In this document: positions 37,401 through 48,262 of the stretch, in pieces | Layout: each line of letters starts with the position of its first letter | Position numbering within the stretch: position 1 is the stretch's first letter | Assembly (NCBI RefSeq): GCF_018812025.1 | Contig: NC_063058.1 | Location: 23,157,797-23,221,796, forward strand | Direction of reading: 5' to 3' | DNA from: Megalobrama amblycephala | Taxonomy: Eukaryota; Chordata; Actinopteri; Cypriniformes; Xenocyprididae | Length of the DNA: 64,000 nt | Notes under the pieces: model-generated | Seen by the model: the letters and a program-made list of their open reading frames with translations, nothing else | Told to the model about the DNA's origin: nothing | Database searches by the model: none | Position numbers and translations under genes: made by a program

Positions 37401-40400
37401 AAATTATTTCTCTACCCATTCAACATTTTTATTCATTTCATTGAACCTCAACTTTAGTTTCTTGTGAAAAACAGTGACTAGAGTGTATTTTGATTGCTTG
37501 GGAGTGCTGCCTTGTCAGCAGACGCAGTCAGCAATTGAGGACTTTGCTGACAGCCCAGTCTATCAGCAAAACTAAAGGGTATACTAAAGTGCATTCTTTA
37601 TATAGCATCAGAGCAAGAGCTGTGAGTTTACTTAGACTCATTTGTCCTCATTAGTTCCTTAAATCTGAAATAACCTTCCTTTGAGGACATTGTGAGATGT
37701 TCTCAATTAGAAAAACAGTTCATGCATAAAATAAGTGTTTGTCTAAAAATGATAAAAGCTTCTAGTAATTTTAGTGAAACTGTGATTCTACCAACCTGAG
37801 ACCCACTGATCATGCATCCATACGCTGATTCGATTTCCAGCTTTTCTTCGAAACTGCAGCAGAGTTCCATCACTGTACAGAGGAGCTGCTGCATAAAGAT
37901 CTCCATCTGAACACATAAAGTGCCAACATTCATAATGAAAGAGCTCACACACCCATTCTCGGATCTGTCCATATGCATTACAAGCCAGGGGTATAAATGT
38001 ATTATGCAATAAAGGAGCACTCTCTGTCCAAGCAATTAAAAAAGTTCTCAGTGAAAGCCTAGGTTTTATGCTAGATAAGCAACTGCAATCCTCCAGCTCA
38101 TTCACAAAGCCTAAGCAGATCAAAACATTAAGCGGCTTGTGCTCCCCACGTACCTGCCATCAGGGACAGCGAGTTTTGTGTGCATGTGTGAGGTGAGATC
38201 CCTGTCCCGTCTACAACCTCAGTGGAACGATTGCTTTCTTTGGGAAACTTTAAAAAAAGAGACAATATTAGAGAGAGATATGGCAAGCCATTTTAACATT
38301 TATTTGCAGGATATGAATTAAAGATATCTAAAATTGAAAATACAATTTCAGATATGAAGAATTGTGATTTTTTTTTACTAGTTAAAAAAAGTTTTTAATG
38401 TCAAGAATTTCTGCAAGTGCTTACATAAATTTTCAAGTAATAACTGATATCAGGAATTATCATTTTAACTAGTGAAAACTGAATTGTTTATATCAAAAAT
38501 TAATTTTCTGTTAATTCTATTTACTATTTCTTTCCTTCGATTTTAATAAATCATGCGCACTATTTACTATTTCATTCCTTCGATTTACTAAATCGTGCGC
38601 ACTATTTACTATTTCAATCCTTCGATTTACTAAATCGTGTGCACGATTTACTATTTCGTTCCCTTGATTTACTAAATCGTGCTCACGATTTACTGATTCG
38701 TTCCTTCGATTTACTAAATCGCACGCACTATTTACTATTTCATTCCTTCGATTTACTAAATCGCGCACACGATTTACTATTTCATTCCTTCGATTTACTA
38801 AATCGCGCACACGATTTACTATTTCATTCCTTCGATTTACTAAATCGCGCACACGATTTACTATTTCATTCCTTCGATTTACTAAATCGCACACGATTTA
38901 CTATTTCATTCCTTCGATTTACTAAATCGTGCGCACGATTTACTGATTCATTCTCTTGATTTACTAAATCGTGCACACTATTTACTATTTCATTCCTTCG
39001 ATTTACTAAATCGTGCACACTATTTACTATTTCATTCCTTCGATTTACTAAATCGTGCGCACTATTTACTATTTCATTCCTTCGATTTACTAAATCGCAC
39101 ACGATTTACTATTTCATTCCTTCGATTTACTAAATCGTGCGCACGATTTACTGATTCATTCTCTTGATTTACTAAATCGTGCACACTATTTACTATTTCA
39201 TTCCTTCGATTTACTAAATCGTGCACACTATTTACTATTTCATTCCTTCGATTTACTAAATCGTGCGCACGATTTACTGATTCATTCTCTTGATTTACTA
39301 AATCGTGCACACTATTTACTATTTCATTCCTTCGATTTACTAAATCGTGCGCGATTTACTATTTCATTCCCTCGATTTACTAAATTGTGCGCACGATTTA
39401 CTGATTCGTTCTCTCGATTTACTAAATCGCGCGCACGATTTACTATTTCATTCCCTCGATTTAAAAAATTGTGTGCATGATTTACTGATTCGTTCTCTCG
39501 ATTTACTAAATCATGTGGACGATTTACTAATTCATTCCCTCATACCCCTTTGTAAATCGTGCACACGATTTAGTAATTTATAAATCGAGGGATTTTAATT
39601 TTACGATAAAAATTAACACCAAGCTGAAACTACACATATGCAAGAACACAGCCTGTAAAGCCGACACACAAGTGCAGAGAGTCCAAGCTTATATGAAAAC
39701 AGTTTGCTGTGTTTTAATTTGTTTTGAGAATGGCCCACTTTGATTGGACAAAGATTTGCTGCGCATGCTCTCTGAGGTGAAAGTTTTGCGCAAGAGAGAG
39801 CGAGCGAGCAGGAGAGAGAGAGGCATCTTTTGGAAAAACTACACGGCAACACTGGACAGAAATTATGCGGTTCTGAATATTATTTTTCTAATATTATTAT
39901 TTCTTACCAGTTTCCAACACATCGGCTCTTCTCCATTCGTCCCACATACAAATGTGCAGTCTTCAAATCTTTCAATTACTGTGACTACATTTTCACAGAA
40001 GCTCTGTATTATAGATGGAGGAATATTAGTAAGACTGTTAAACCACAAAAAAATCCACTTGTTCTTTTTCTCTTCTTCAAATAAATGTAAAACTCACCTC
40101 ACCACACCTTGGTAAGTTTGGATCCAGAGTGAAGTTCTACCAAACAAATAAATAAAATCATCTGATTAAATCGTATAGTTTGCATCTCAATATTGTTTTA
40201 TTTTATTATCTCGGTCACAAAATCTTCTCAAAATTTATGTTAAAATAATTTTAGCCAAACTATAAGAAACGATTCAAGAGGAAAGACTATGACAACACAA
40301 TTAACAAAACATATACAAAGCAACCAATCGCATGAATGTTTTCTCACTAACACAACATTTAAATAATTTATTGTAACCATAGCAACATATTGGACTTGTT

Positions 40401-41263
40401 GATGGAAATAAGTCTTTCACGAACACTTGATATTGCCATCCACTGCTTTTGTTTGTTTGATTAAATTACACTGACAGACACATTCGTTGCTATGGTCCCC
40501 GCTGTCTGTGCGTCATAAGCTTTAATTTCTGACCGTCTATCCACAATATATAATTTAACGTTACTGATTACATCTGCCAAAAGTCTCAATTAACTTCTCG
40601 TTGATATAGAACTATGCTTTATGTCCCAACTCTGAAATGAATTTGAATAGAATTAAAATAAATATTTTCAATAGAAAATGGCAAAATCATATAGGCTAGA
40701 CACATCATAATTCATATATATTTCACATATCATTTACATATTAATGACCAGTAATTACCTCCAGAATCTGACGACTGTCCACATCAATATGTAGAACATT
40801 ATTTAATCCTCCCACCAACAGACTATTTGATCCTTCTTGATGAAATAAAACTGTATGACTATAGTTTGTGTTGTATAACAGTCGCCAATCATCTGAGGAG
40901 ACAAATAAAACTAGGTAAGGTTATGCTGTAAGATATAATATTTCACCTCACCTCTCCCACAAACACAATTTAGATATTATCATTTCATATAGCATTTTAA
41001 AAATTATATTAAATACAAAGTCAATTCAATACACACGTTTCTAGAATAGAATAGAATAGAATAGAATAGAATATAGGCTACTTTTAAAATGGTTAGTCTG
41101 ATTACAGGGGAAATTAGTATTTTAGTTTACCTTGTCTCAGTGTTAATCTAGGATTAAAAGAGCAAAAGACGCACTGGAAGCACGCTCCATAAATAAACCA
41201 AGGATACGCCACAATGCCTTTGATGTCGACAGAGAAATATCGCCGTTTTAGGAGCATTTTCAT
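28439..41263 (-). CDS. sema7a: Semaphorin 7A, GPI-anchored
   Basis: Fourteen minus-strand coding exons: 41131-41263, 40759-40892, 40098-40136, 39908-40003, 38154-38217, 37796-37906, 37233-37375, 34378-34556, 31697-31805, 30624-30819, 29606-29721, 29355-29500, 28934-28989, 28439-28812. They total 1896 nt (631 residues plus stop; human is about 666), and every join has GT/AG and matching phase. Residues 1-44 form a basic start and hydrophobic signal segment. The sema domain is about 45-440 ([46 protein letters not shown]); PSI is about 455-505 ([11 protein letters not shown]); Ig is about 515-590 (Cys in YLSCP and GNYKC). The hydrophobic end fits a GPI-anchor signal. Family role: PlexinC1 and integrin ligand in axon and immune signalling. 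The start is the first of two in-frame ATGs. At the position of the mammalian RGD this protein reads CKVDEGG. Confidence 0.95.
30079..30477. mobile_element. MITE of the AGGGATAGTTCACCC family, left end clipped
   Basis: Inverted arms share ATCATTTACTCACCCTCAAG (left from 30079, right near 30430-30445). The right end GGGTGAACTATCCCT abuts TTAA (30478-30481). The outer ~30 bp of the left arm are missing. It lies in the sema7a intron between the exons at 30624 and 29721. Isolated ends of the same family occur near 36745-36812, 47350-47365 and 59110-59187. Confidence 0.65.
30151..30250. mobile_element. 100-bp hairpin MITE nested in the previous element
   Basis: ACAGCAACATAGTGT at the left end pairs with ACACTATGTTGCTGT at the right. 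The inside has further symmetry around CCACATCTGG/CCAGATGTGG. A possible 3-bp duplication CAG flanks it. Confidence 0.7.
31873..32548 (-). mobile_element. TTAA-target MITE (676 bp) with a coding remnant
   Basis: The ends ATGTCCCGTTCTTCGTG and CACGAAAAACGGGACC are near-inverted and TTAA flanks both (31869-31872 and 32549-32552). On the minus strand near 32190 it reads [12 protein letters not shown], a phrase I know from the start of fish transposon-encoded proteins with a P2X7-like C-terminal domain. It lies in a sema7a intron. Confidence 0.65.
33128..33972 (+). mobile_element. Tc1-type transposon (845 bp), internally deleted
   Basis: Perfect 28-bp inverted repeats beginning CACCGATCAGGCATAACAT sit at 33128-33155 and 33945-33972, flanked by TA (TATA) on both sides, the Tc1/mariner target. 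It sits in the sema7a intron between the exons at 34378 and 31805, in opposite orientation to the gene. Confidence 0.92.
33293..33832 (+). pseudogene. Tc1 transposase with the middle deleted
   Basis: The N-terminal helix-turn-helix part ([20 protein letters not shown], then RPRLID-like [13 protein letters not shown]) is followed abruptly by the C-terminal catalytic part: [14 protein letters not shown] (second Asp) and [15 protein letters not shown] (Glu). The block with the first catalytic Asp (WSDES-type in the family) and the WGxxS motif is gone, shortening the protein from about 340 to 179 residues. The frame stays open across the join, but the product cannot be catalytic. Confidence 0.85.
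35124..35612. mobile_element. DNA element with GACCCTTCGC ends (489 bp)
   Basis: GACCCTTCGCCGGGAG at the left pairs with the complement of GACCCTTCGCAAAGACC at the right, and AATT flanks both (35120-35123 and 35613-35616). A truncated second copy lies at 5564-5950. No coding frame; superfamily unassigned. It lies in a sema7a intron. Confidence 0.65.
35634..35860 (+). repeat. SINE fragment (internal part)
   Basis: The run GGATGAGACGTTAAACTGAG, GACTCTCTGTGGTCATTAAA and CCAGGATGTCCTTCGAAAAG is a phrase I know from an abundant fish SINE. The usual 3' tail (GCGCTATATAAATG type) is absent, so this is a fragment. Confidence 0.5.
35901..36164. mobile_element. Hairpin MITE with about 42-bp arms
   Basis: TTCCTGGGTCAACAT, TTGATCCTGGAACAAC and ATTCC at the left are mirrored at 36125-36164. 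The middle includes CCTAAACCTAACCCTACCC. No clear target duplication. Confidence 0.7.
36298..37008. repeat. Two direct copies of a 130-150 bp segment
   Basis: CTTACACCTAACTTTGCTGA to TTCTGACTATG occurs at 36298-36427 and again at 36857-37008, the second with extra bases (GGTGTTGTCCTCA). An end of the AGTTCACCC family (about 36745-36812) lies between. Intronic in sema7a. Confidence 0.7.
38517..39596. repeat. 42-bp minisatellite in a sema7a intron
   Basis: About 25 tandem units of roughly 42 bp, each containing TTCATTCCTTCGATTTACTA, AATCGTGCGCAC and ATTTACTA. A few units have lost bases near TCGCACACGA. CGATTTA-C-TAAATCG and TAAATCGTGCGCACGATTTA are near-perfect to perfect palindromes, so single strands should fold. 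Because 42 is divisible by 3 and the unit lacks stops in some frames, long meaningless frames open on both strands. It lies between exons 39908-40003 and 38154-38217. Confidence 0.93.
41043..41072. repeat. (GAATA)n microsatellite
   Basis: Six consecutive GAATA units in the first sema7a intron. Confidence 0.9.
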
Positions 41264-42405
41264 GCAGGGTCTATTCGCTCAGAATAACACGAGCACATCT
41301 CGTCTCCGGCTTGTTTGAGATGCACCTATAGCCTCGCCTGCATTTCAGCCGAGAAAGGGCGACTGCAGTGAGGGGAGGAGTGAAAAAAGTGCAGGAAAGA
41401 CAGTTCTCTCTCCTCGTAGTGGAACAGACACCTGCGAGATCAAAGGCGGATATCGCGGGATTCACACTCGTGCGCTGTGTTGCTGATAAACTGGATGTAA
41501 TTTAAGTTATGTTGCTTGTATATGAAAATAAACATAATGAACAATACACGCAAAGTACTTGTTATTTATTTCCATTCAAAAGATGTGTGCATCCATCATT
41601 TTTACTTTAATTATATACATGTTTTTTATAAATGACAACAATCACATAACCCATAGCACTGTCAGAGAGTTTGGGAATATTTGCACGCGCTCCATCAGTT
41701 GGACTGAGTGTAAATAACCTGTTTAAGTAACCTAGTATCATTTCTAGACTGTCAACACTGATCATCACATGTGTAAATAGTTATGTAGTTTGTTGCTAAA
41801 GGACAAAACAAAAGCATTAATAATCATAAGGTTATTATAATTCATCTTTTAAAATAATTAATTATAAACAGATTTCTAGGCATTTCTCTCTTTTTTTCAC
41901 AGCTGATGTATTTTCTTGCTTTAAAAGAACTGTCTCTTGTTTAGTAATTTTTTTTTTTTTTTTTTTTTTTTTGAGAGTGCAGTCTCTTTCTGCTGCCATT
42001 GTTTTCCTTGGATTTGCTTCTGCGTTCCATGCAATTTTAAGCTTTCCTTGGTTCATTCCATGTTTTACAGGCAACCTCTCTCATTAGCACAGTTGGTTTT
42101 AAATTAATCTAGTTTATTTTAAATCTGGACTCCATAGTCCAGGTTTTAGTAATTTGTATTCTGTTAATCTGTTTTTCAGAAAGCCATTTTTTAAGCCACG
42201 ATTAACTATTCTAGATTAAGGCCTATCCTGGTTTAATTTAAACCCTGTCCGGGAAACCGCCCCATTACCATTTTAAAAGGAACAATCTGTTTTTTAACAA
42301 ATTTGACTCGTACTCCGGTCCAGTAGGAGGCACCGTAATGCTGGTTTGCCATCCACCGTTACATACCAGAAGAAGAACAAGAAGAGCAGCTGACTGACTG
42401 TCATA
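41264..42405. promoter_or_regulatory. Divergent interval between sema7a and commd4
   Basis: The two start codons face away from each other across 1.14 kb, so this interval must hold both 5' untranslated regions and both core promoters. No TATA box could be assigned with confidence. A 32-bp T tract lies near 41948. The last 100 bp before the commd4 ATG (CCGGTCCAGTAGGAGG, then CAGAAGAAGAACAAGAAGAG) resemble a repeat often seen at fish gene starts. Confidence 0.5.
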
Positions 42406-45400
42406 ATGGTATTTATCTTACTTCTTATTGAACGATAGTTGGGTTTATTTTGGTTTCACATTTGAAACCATTAAAGTTACAATGTGTGAACGCTTTATTT
42501 TGGGGATAATTAATTTATTCTAATTTTGTGGATACCGCACGCTGTCATATACTGTACTCTTTCAAGCTGAGCAACAGCAGTCAACAACTTCTATCTTTTA
42601 TTTCAGAGGTTCAGATTTTGTGGAGATTTGGACTGTCCTGACTGGGTCCTTGCCGAAATAAGCACCTTAGCTAGAATAGTAAGTGCAGTTTGTCTGAATT
42701 TAATAGGTGTTTTGATGTCCTTTTGACACATTCTGTCTAAAACTCAATTATAAATAATTTTATTCATTGCTGTTCTTCACAGTCGAGTGTCAAGGTGAAG
42801 CTTCTGTGTGTGCAAGTCATTAAAGATCTGCTTGATGAAGGCATCGATGTAAGAGCTCTGGCTACAGCAGTCATGCTATAATGTATAATAAATGGATATT
42901 CCTCTAATTAGTACATAATTGTCTGTTTTCAGTATGACAAAGTTTCAAAGCTAACCGCAGATGCAAAATTTGGTGAGTAAAACCCAGTTTTTCTGTCATT
43001 AATTCTCAGTAATAATGATTTGTGAAATATTATAATGATTATAAATCAAATTTTCCATGTTTATTCTTCATTTTAAAATTCGGTTTTATATATTAAACAA
43101 TATTTCATATTAATATGAAATCAAATATAACATGAGTAGTTTTAAATGCTACAAGTAAATTTAGGTATCACAACATTATAATGTACAGTTTGGAAAAAAA
43201 TGGATATTGATTTTGAGATTTGCTAATGATAACATTTATCATTGTTTTTAAATTATTAGTGCTTTTAAAGATTAAATGAGCATAAGATGATGGTCTAATT
43301 GTATAAAAATAAAAAGAGGAAATGAGCAACAGTTAAATATCCATTATACCTTTCAAAAAGTGCTTTCAGTTAAAATAAGAATGAATAATTGACCAATGAT
43401 TATTTAAACATCTTTAATATTGACTGATATGTAACTAATATAATGTATACCCTACATATATGTCTTGTCTGTTGTCTGTATTTTATCTCTTGCTATTTTG
43501 TCTTATTTATTTATTCAGAAATTGGAGACGTTAAAGCCAGTATAGCTGTGCTGAGTTTCATTCTGACCAATGCTGCTAAACATGATGTGGACAGTGAATC
43601 TCTCTCCAGTGAATTACAGCAGCTTGGGTTGCCGAAAGGTAAGGATTTGCATCACATCTTTTCTCACAGTGTCTGAAACGGTTCGATTAAGGATTCAGTC
43701 TCTCTAAACCCCTCCTTTCCGAGAGCCTACTCTGCTCTGATTGGTCAGATGGCCCAGTTTGTTGTGATTGGTCTACCGCTTACAGTGCATGTCAGGAACG
43801 AAACGGCCATTACCATATCTGAATTTCAGCTCCAGAGGTTTCCTCAGTACTTGATACACAGTTGATACAAACAGTAACAATGGAGTGGGTTTTACTGTAT
43901 AACTTCAAATGCGAGTCCTCATCTTTTGGAAGTGTATCAAAGGGTCAAAGTAGACATTGTTAAGCCTGGAACACACCAAGCCGACGCTGACGAACTAGTG
44001 GCGACGAAAGCAGACTGCAGGGTTGGCTCACGTCGGCAGCGTCTGGGTCCAAAGTTGGCCTGACACACCAAACCGACGTTTGACAGCCGACGGCCAAGTA
44101 GCACGTCCGTTCTGCGCCTGCGCAAGATGAAATGCCTTTCCGTACCAGCAGGTGGCAGTAGCTGAACAGCCAATCAGAATGATCAGATGGGCCGACAGAC
44201 CGATGAGCTCTGACGCTGATTCATGCGATGCGGAACACACTGAGAAAACTTAGTCGGCCGACCATCTGCTTGATGTGCCAATGAAGATCATAGACTGGCA
44301 TTATGCAAGTTTGATTCAAACCTACGTAGGTTTGAGCAGGAAGACTGGAATTCGTTTCAGGCAGTTCAGAATTGGTTCTTTCATTTAGGAGACAATAACT
44401 CCATTTATCTGCACTTTGATCTTTGAAATTTTGCAACAACGCATGACGTAATGATGAACGCTCAAGCACAGAGGATAGGGCAAAACAAAACACCGGTCAC
44501 GAATTAAAAGTCTAAAACGAGAAGTTTTAAAGAGAAGTGTTGGAGGATTTCGATATAAGAGAAGAGGAGCTTGAAAATGCATCGCTTCACTTCAGAAGGC
44601 CTTTATTAACCCCCTGGAGCCAGATTATATTTATTATATGGATTATATTTATGATGGATGGATGTGATTTTGGGGGGCTTCAAAACACGGCCCCCTGTTC
44701 ACTACCGTTATAAAGCTTAGAAGAGCCAGGATATTTTTAAATACAAACCCGATTCCAAAAAAGTTGGGACACTGTACAAATTGTGAATAAAAAAGGAATG
44801 TAATAATTTACAAATCTCATAAACTTATATTTTATTCACAATAGAATATAGATAACATATCAAATGTTGAAAGTGAGACATTTTGAAATGTCATGCCAAA
44901 TATTGGCTCATTTTGGATTTCATGAGAGCTACACATTCCAAAAAAGTTGGGACAGGTAGCAATAAGAGGCCGGAAAAGTTAAATGTACATATAAGGAACA
45001 GCTGGAGGACCAATTTGCAACTTATTAGGTCAATTGGCAACATGATTGGGTATAAAAAGAGCCTCTCAGAGTGGCAGTGTCTCTCAGAAGTCAAGATGGG
45101 CAGAGGATCACCAATTCACCCAATGCTGTGGCGAAAAATAGTGAAGCAATATCAGAAAGGAGTTTCTCAGAGAAAAATTGCAAAGAGTTTGAAGTTATCA
45201 TCATCTACAGTGCATAATATCATCCAAAGATTCAGAGAATCTGGAACAATCTCTGTGCGTAAGGGTCAAGGCGGGAAAACCATACTGGATGCCTGTGATC
45301 TTCGGGCCCTTAGACGGCACTGCATCACATACAGGAATGCTACTGTAATGGAAATCACAACATGGGCTCAGGAATACTTCCAGAAAACATTGTCGGTGAA

Positions 45401-47851
45401 CACAATCCACCGTGCCATTCGCTGTTGCCGGCTAAAACTCTATAGGTCAAAAAAGAAGCCATATCTAAACATGATCCAGAAGCGCAGGCGTTTTCTCTGG
45501 GCCAAGGCTCATTTAAAATGGACTGTGGCCAAGTGGAAAACTGTTCTGTGGTCAGACCAATCAAAATTTGAAGTTATTTTTGGAAAACTGGGACGCCATG
45601 TCATTCGGACTAAAGAGGACAAGGACATCCCAAGTTGTTATCAGCGCTCAGTTCAGAAGCCTGCATCTCTGATGGTATGGGGTTGCATCAGTGCCCAAGG
45701 AAGTCGACCGGAAGTTGAAGTCGGCCGCGTGCCGCCATCTTGTAGCAGAACTTCACTTGCGTTAGCCATCCCATTGACTCCCATTCATTTTGGCGTCACT
45801 TTGACAGCAAATAACTTTACATCTGAGGCGTTTAAAGACTCAATTTGTCCATTATTTATTTCTAAAGATACACGACAATGTATATAGGGCTCCATTACCT
45901 TCTATGTTACATTATGGCCCCGTAGAAACAGTTTTTGTAAAAATAGGCTAACGATTGCGTCATAACCACTCGACTCTCTGTCGCACAGTAGAGAAATTAC
46001 CGTACAGACAGGAGGAGAAGCTCGCAGGCAATAGTATGCATTAACTTAATATGGCGTACTGGCGATACATTTTAAAATACTATACAAACTAATTAATCAG
46101 AATAATTACTCCTGCTCACTCACGCCAAAGAACTCCCCGCTCAAGCTCGCCGTCTCTGCAAGATTAACGATGGCAGTTTTCACGCACAGCTACTAGAAGA
46201 TTTACATCTGTCAGACAGGTTGCTGACGTCATCAAGCTTAGTTTGAGTCTGCGCGTCAGAAACGGAAGTGCTAAAAATCGCTAAAAATGGGCTTCACTTG
46301 TCTCAATTGAGTTCCAATGGGGTCGCTGTGTCCATTTCTTTTACTGTCTATGGGTTGCATGAGTGCGTGTGGCATGGGCAGCTTACACATCTGGAAAGGC
46401 ACCATCAATGCTGAAAGGTATATCCAAGTTCTATAACAACATATGCTCCCATCCAGACGTCGTCTCTTTCAGGGAAGACCTTGCATTTTCCAACATGACA
46501 ATGCCAGACCACATACTGCATCAATTACAACATCATGGCTGCGTAGAAGAAGGATCCGGGTACTGAAATGGCCAGCCTGCAGTCCAGATCTTTCACCCAT
46601 AGAAAACATTTGGTACATCATAAAGAGGAAGATGCGACAAAGAAGACCTAAGACAGTTGAGCAACTAGAAGCCTGTATTAGACAAGAATGGGACAACATT
46701 CCTATTCCTAAACTTGAGCAACTTGTCTCCTCAGTCCCCAGACGTTTGCAGACTGTTATAAAAAGAAGAGGGGATGCCACACAGTGGTAAACATGGCCTT
46801 GTCCCAACTTTTTTGAGATGTGTTGATGCCATGAAATTTAAAATCAACTTATTTTTCCCTTAAAATTATAAATTTTCTCAGTTTAAACATTTGATATGTC
46901 ATCTATGTTGTATTCTGAATAAAATATTGAAATTTGAAACTTCCACATCATTGCATTCTGTTTTTATTCACAATTTGTACAGTGTCCCAACTTTTTTGGA
47001 ATCGGGTTTGTATATCTCCGATTGTGTTTGTCTGAAAGAAGACAGTCTCAAGCTATATTTTCATCCAAAGTTGTGTATTTAACTTATGCGCAAATTTTGA
47101 ATATCACATAAAACATTTGCGAATAAAGCAGTGTTTCCATCCAGGGAGTCAAAGAGAACAAAAACGTCACTTCCTGATACACTGGCGCTAAATATCACTA
47201 AGCAAAATGGAAGTTTCTGCTGTAGAAGCCACTGTATATAATAATTTTCATATATAATAAGAGGGCGCAGACGAAGCGCAATAAACACTGTCATGTTATC
47301 TTGCATTCAGATTTCTGGTGTTTGTGAACGCAATATTGGGGATAATATTGGGTGAACTAACCCTTTATGCATTTATGTGTTTGTTTCAGAGCACACAACA
47401 GGACTGTGTAAATCGTATGAGGATAAGCACAGTGCTCTACAGGAAAAGCTGAGGGAGAGCAGCCTACGCTGTGAGTATTACCAATAAATGAAAAAGAAGG
47501 AAATTCAGCCCAAATCATTAATTTAAACATAATATCCTGATCTATGTCACGTGTCAGTGGGTCGTCTGGAAGCGGTGAACTGGCGTGTGGATTACACCCT
47601 GAGCTCCAGCGAAATAAAGCAAGTGAATGAACCCACAGTCCAGCTCAGACTTCAGGCTCAGGACCCCGAGACCGACTCCACAGAGACCACCGTTGTCTCC
47701 ATCACTGCTGACAAGTTCAGAGTCCTGCTAACAGGTCATTTTCCTTCTGGGATCTGTAATTAGATATTGTATTATGCATATTGTAAATTTTCCTTGTTTT
47801 TGTTTTCCAGAACTCAAACAAGCACAGACTATGATGAATGCACTACAGTGA
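42406..47851 (+). CDS. commd4: COMM domain-containing protein 4
   Basis: Eight plus-strand coding exons: 42406-42408 (the ATG alone, donor gtattt), 42607-42678, 42783-42848, 42933-42972, 43519-43638, 47390-47470, 47558-47734, 47811-47851. They total 600 nt, 199 residues plus stop, the same length as human COMMD4, with all phases matching. The N-terminal helical region begins [18 protein letters not shown] and includes [13 protein letters not shown]; the C-terminal COMM domain is about 116-199 ([35 protein letters not shown]). COMMD proteins assemble into the Commander/CCC complex with CCDC22 and CCDC93 for endosomal recycling and also affect NF-kB signalling. The 3.75-kb intron after exon 5 holds a Tc1 element. 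Identity is firm. Confidence 0.97.
43964..44240. repeat. Inverted-repeat MITE remnant in a commd4 intron
   Basis: GCCTGGAACACACCAAGCCGAC at the left is loosely mirrored by GCGGAACACACTGAG and TTAGTCGGCCGAC at the right, which recalls a common cyprinid hAT-like MITE. Next to it, 44494-44575 repeats (inverted) part of the 505-bp block, including the reading [10 protein letters not shown]. Confidence 0.45.
45096..46790 (+). pseudogene. Tc1 transposase split by insertion and a stop
   Basis: The first half (45096 to 45694) starts [20 protein letters not shown], with helix-turn-helix DNA-binding motifs, [12 protein letters not shown] (first catalytic Asp) and LMVWGCISA. After the insert the frame resumes near 46353 as [22 protein letters not shown], then a stop (about 46430). 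It continues with [12 protein letters not shown] (second Asp) and [17 protein letters not shown] (Glu), ending [13 protein letters not shown] at 46787. All three catalytic residues exist but on separate pieces, so the copy is inactive. The frame that runs past 45695 to 45887 enters foreign sequence. Confidence 0.88.
45695..46352. mobile_element. 658-bp insertion inside the Tc1 transposase
   Basis: GGTTGCATCAGTGC (45681-45694) and GGTTGCATGAGTGC (46353-46366) flank it, a 14-bp duplication with one mismatch. The right end is TTTTACTGTCTATG, like the end near 12900. There is no obvious inverted partner at the left (CCAAGGAAGTCGACCGG), so a retroposon or a clipped DNA element are both possible. 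Confidence 0.65.
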
Positions 47852-48262
47852 ACCAGTCATCCTTTCTTGAACAGTATTGATGAAAGAATCTGTCCGTGTA
47901 TATAAAATGTGCTTCTCAGAAAGAAAAGAAGAATGTTTTTTTAACATTATGTATTTTGAATAGGTCTAACACAGTGTTTAGTCAAATGTTGTTGCTCAAA
48001 TTGAGCAGACCTTAAAAAAAGCACATCAATCAGATTTCTTTTTGGACCAGATGTCACTAGATACTTAATTTTGTCACGTGTTGAAGAACAAAAAGCTCTT
48101 AGTGATTCATCTCACCTCATGTATTTGTCTTAATATCGAGTGTATTTTGTTAAATGTATTTTTTTCCCTTTTTCTTGAAAAAATTGTAATGTAATAACAA
48201 CAGTTAATTGTCTATATTTCAAGACCCTTAAAGTTACTTACAATTTCACTTGGTCTTTTTTA

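Larger units (their letters stand above)
44744..47010 (+). mobile_element. Tc1-type transposon interrupted by another insertion
   Basis: The ends CAAACCCGATTCCAAAAAAG (44744) and CTTTTTTGGAATCGGGTTTG (ending 47010) are perfect inverted repeats, with longer similarity through ACTGTACAAATTGTGAATAA. TA flanks both sides. Without the 658-bp insertion at 45695-46352 it would be about 1.6 kb, the usual size of an autonomous Tc1. It lies in the commd4 intron, same strand. Confidence 0.92.

Noticed and set aside
38517..39310. Frames of 78-125 codons on both strands with 14-residue repeats
   Set aside because: They are by-products of a 42-bp minisatellite whose length is a multiple of three, inside a sema7a intron; no start, splice or conservation evidence.
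38517..39596. Possible CRISPR-like array
   Set aside because: The units are contiguous with no unique spacers, and the genome is eukaryotic.
45695..45887. C-terminal 60 residues of the 334-codon frame starting at 44883
   Set aside because: Beyond 45695 the frame reads through an unrelated inserted element and is not transposase; the true start is the ATG at 45096.
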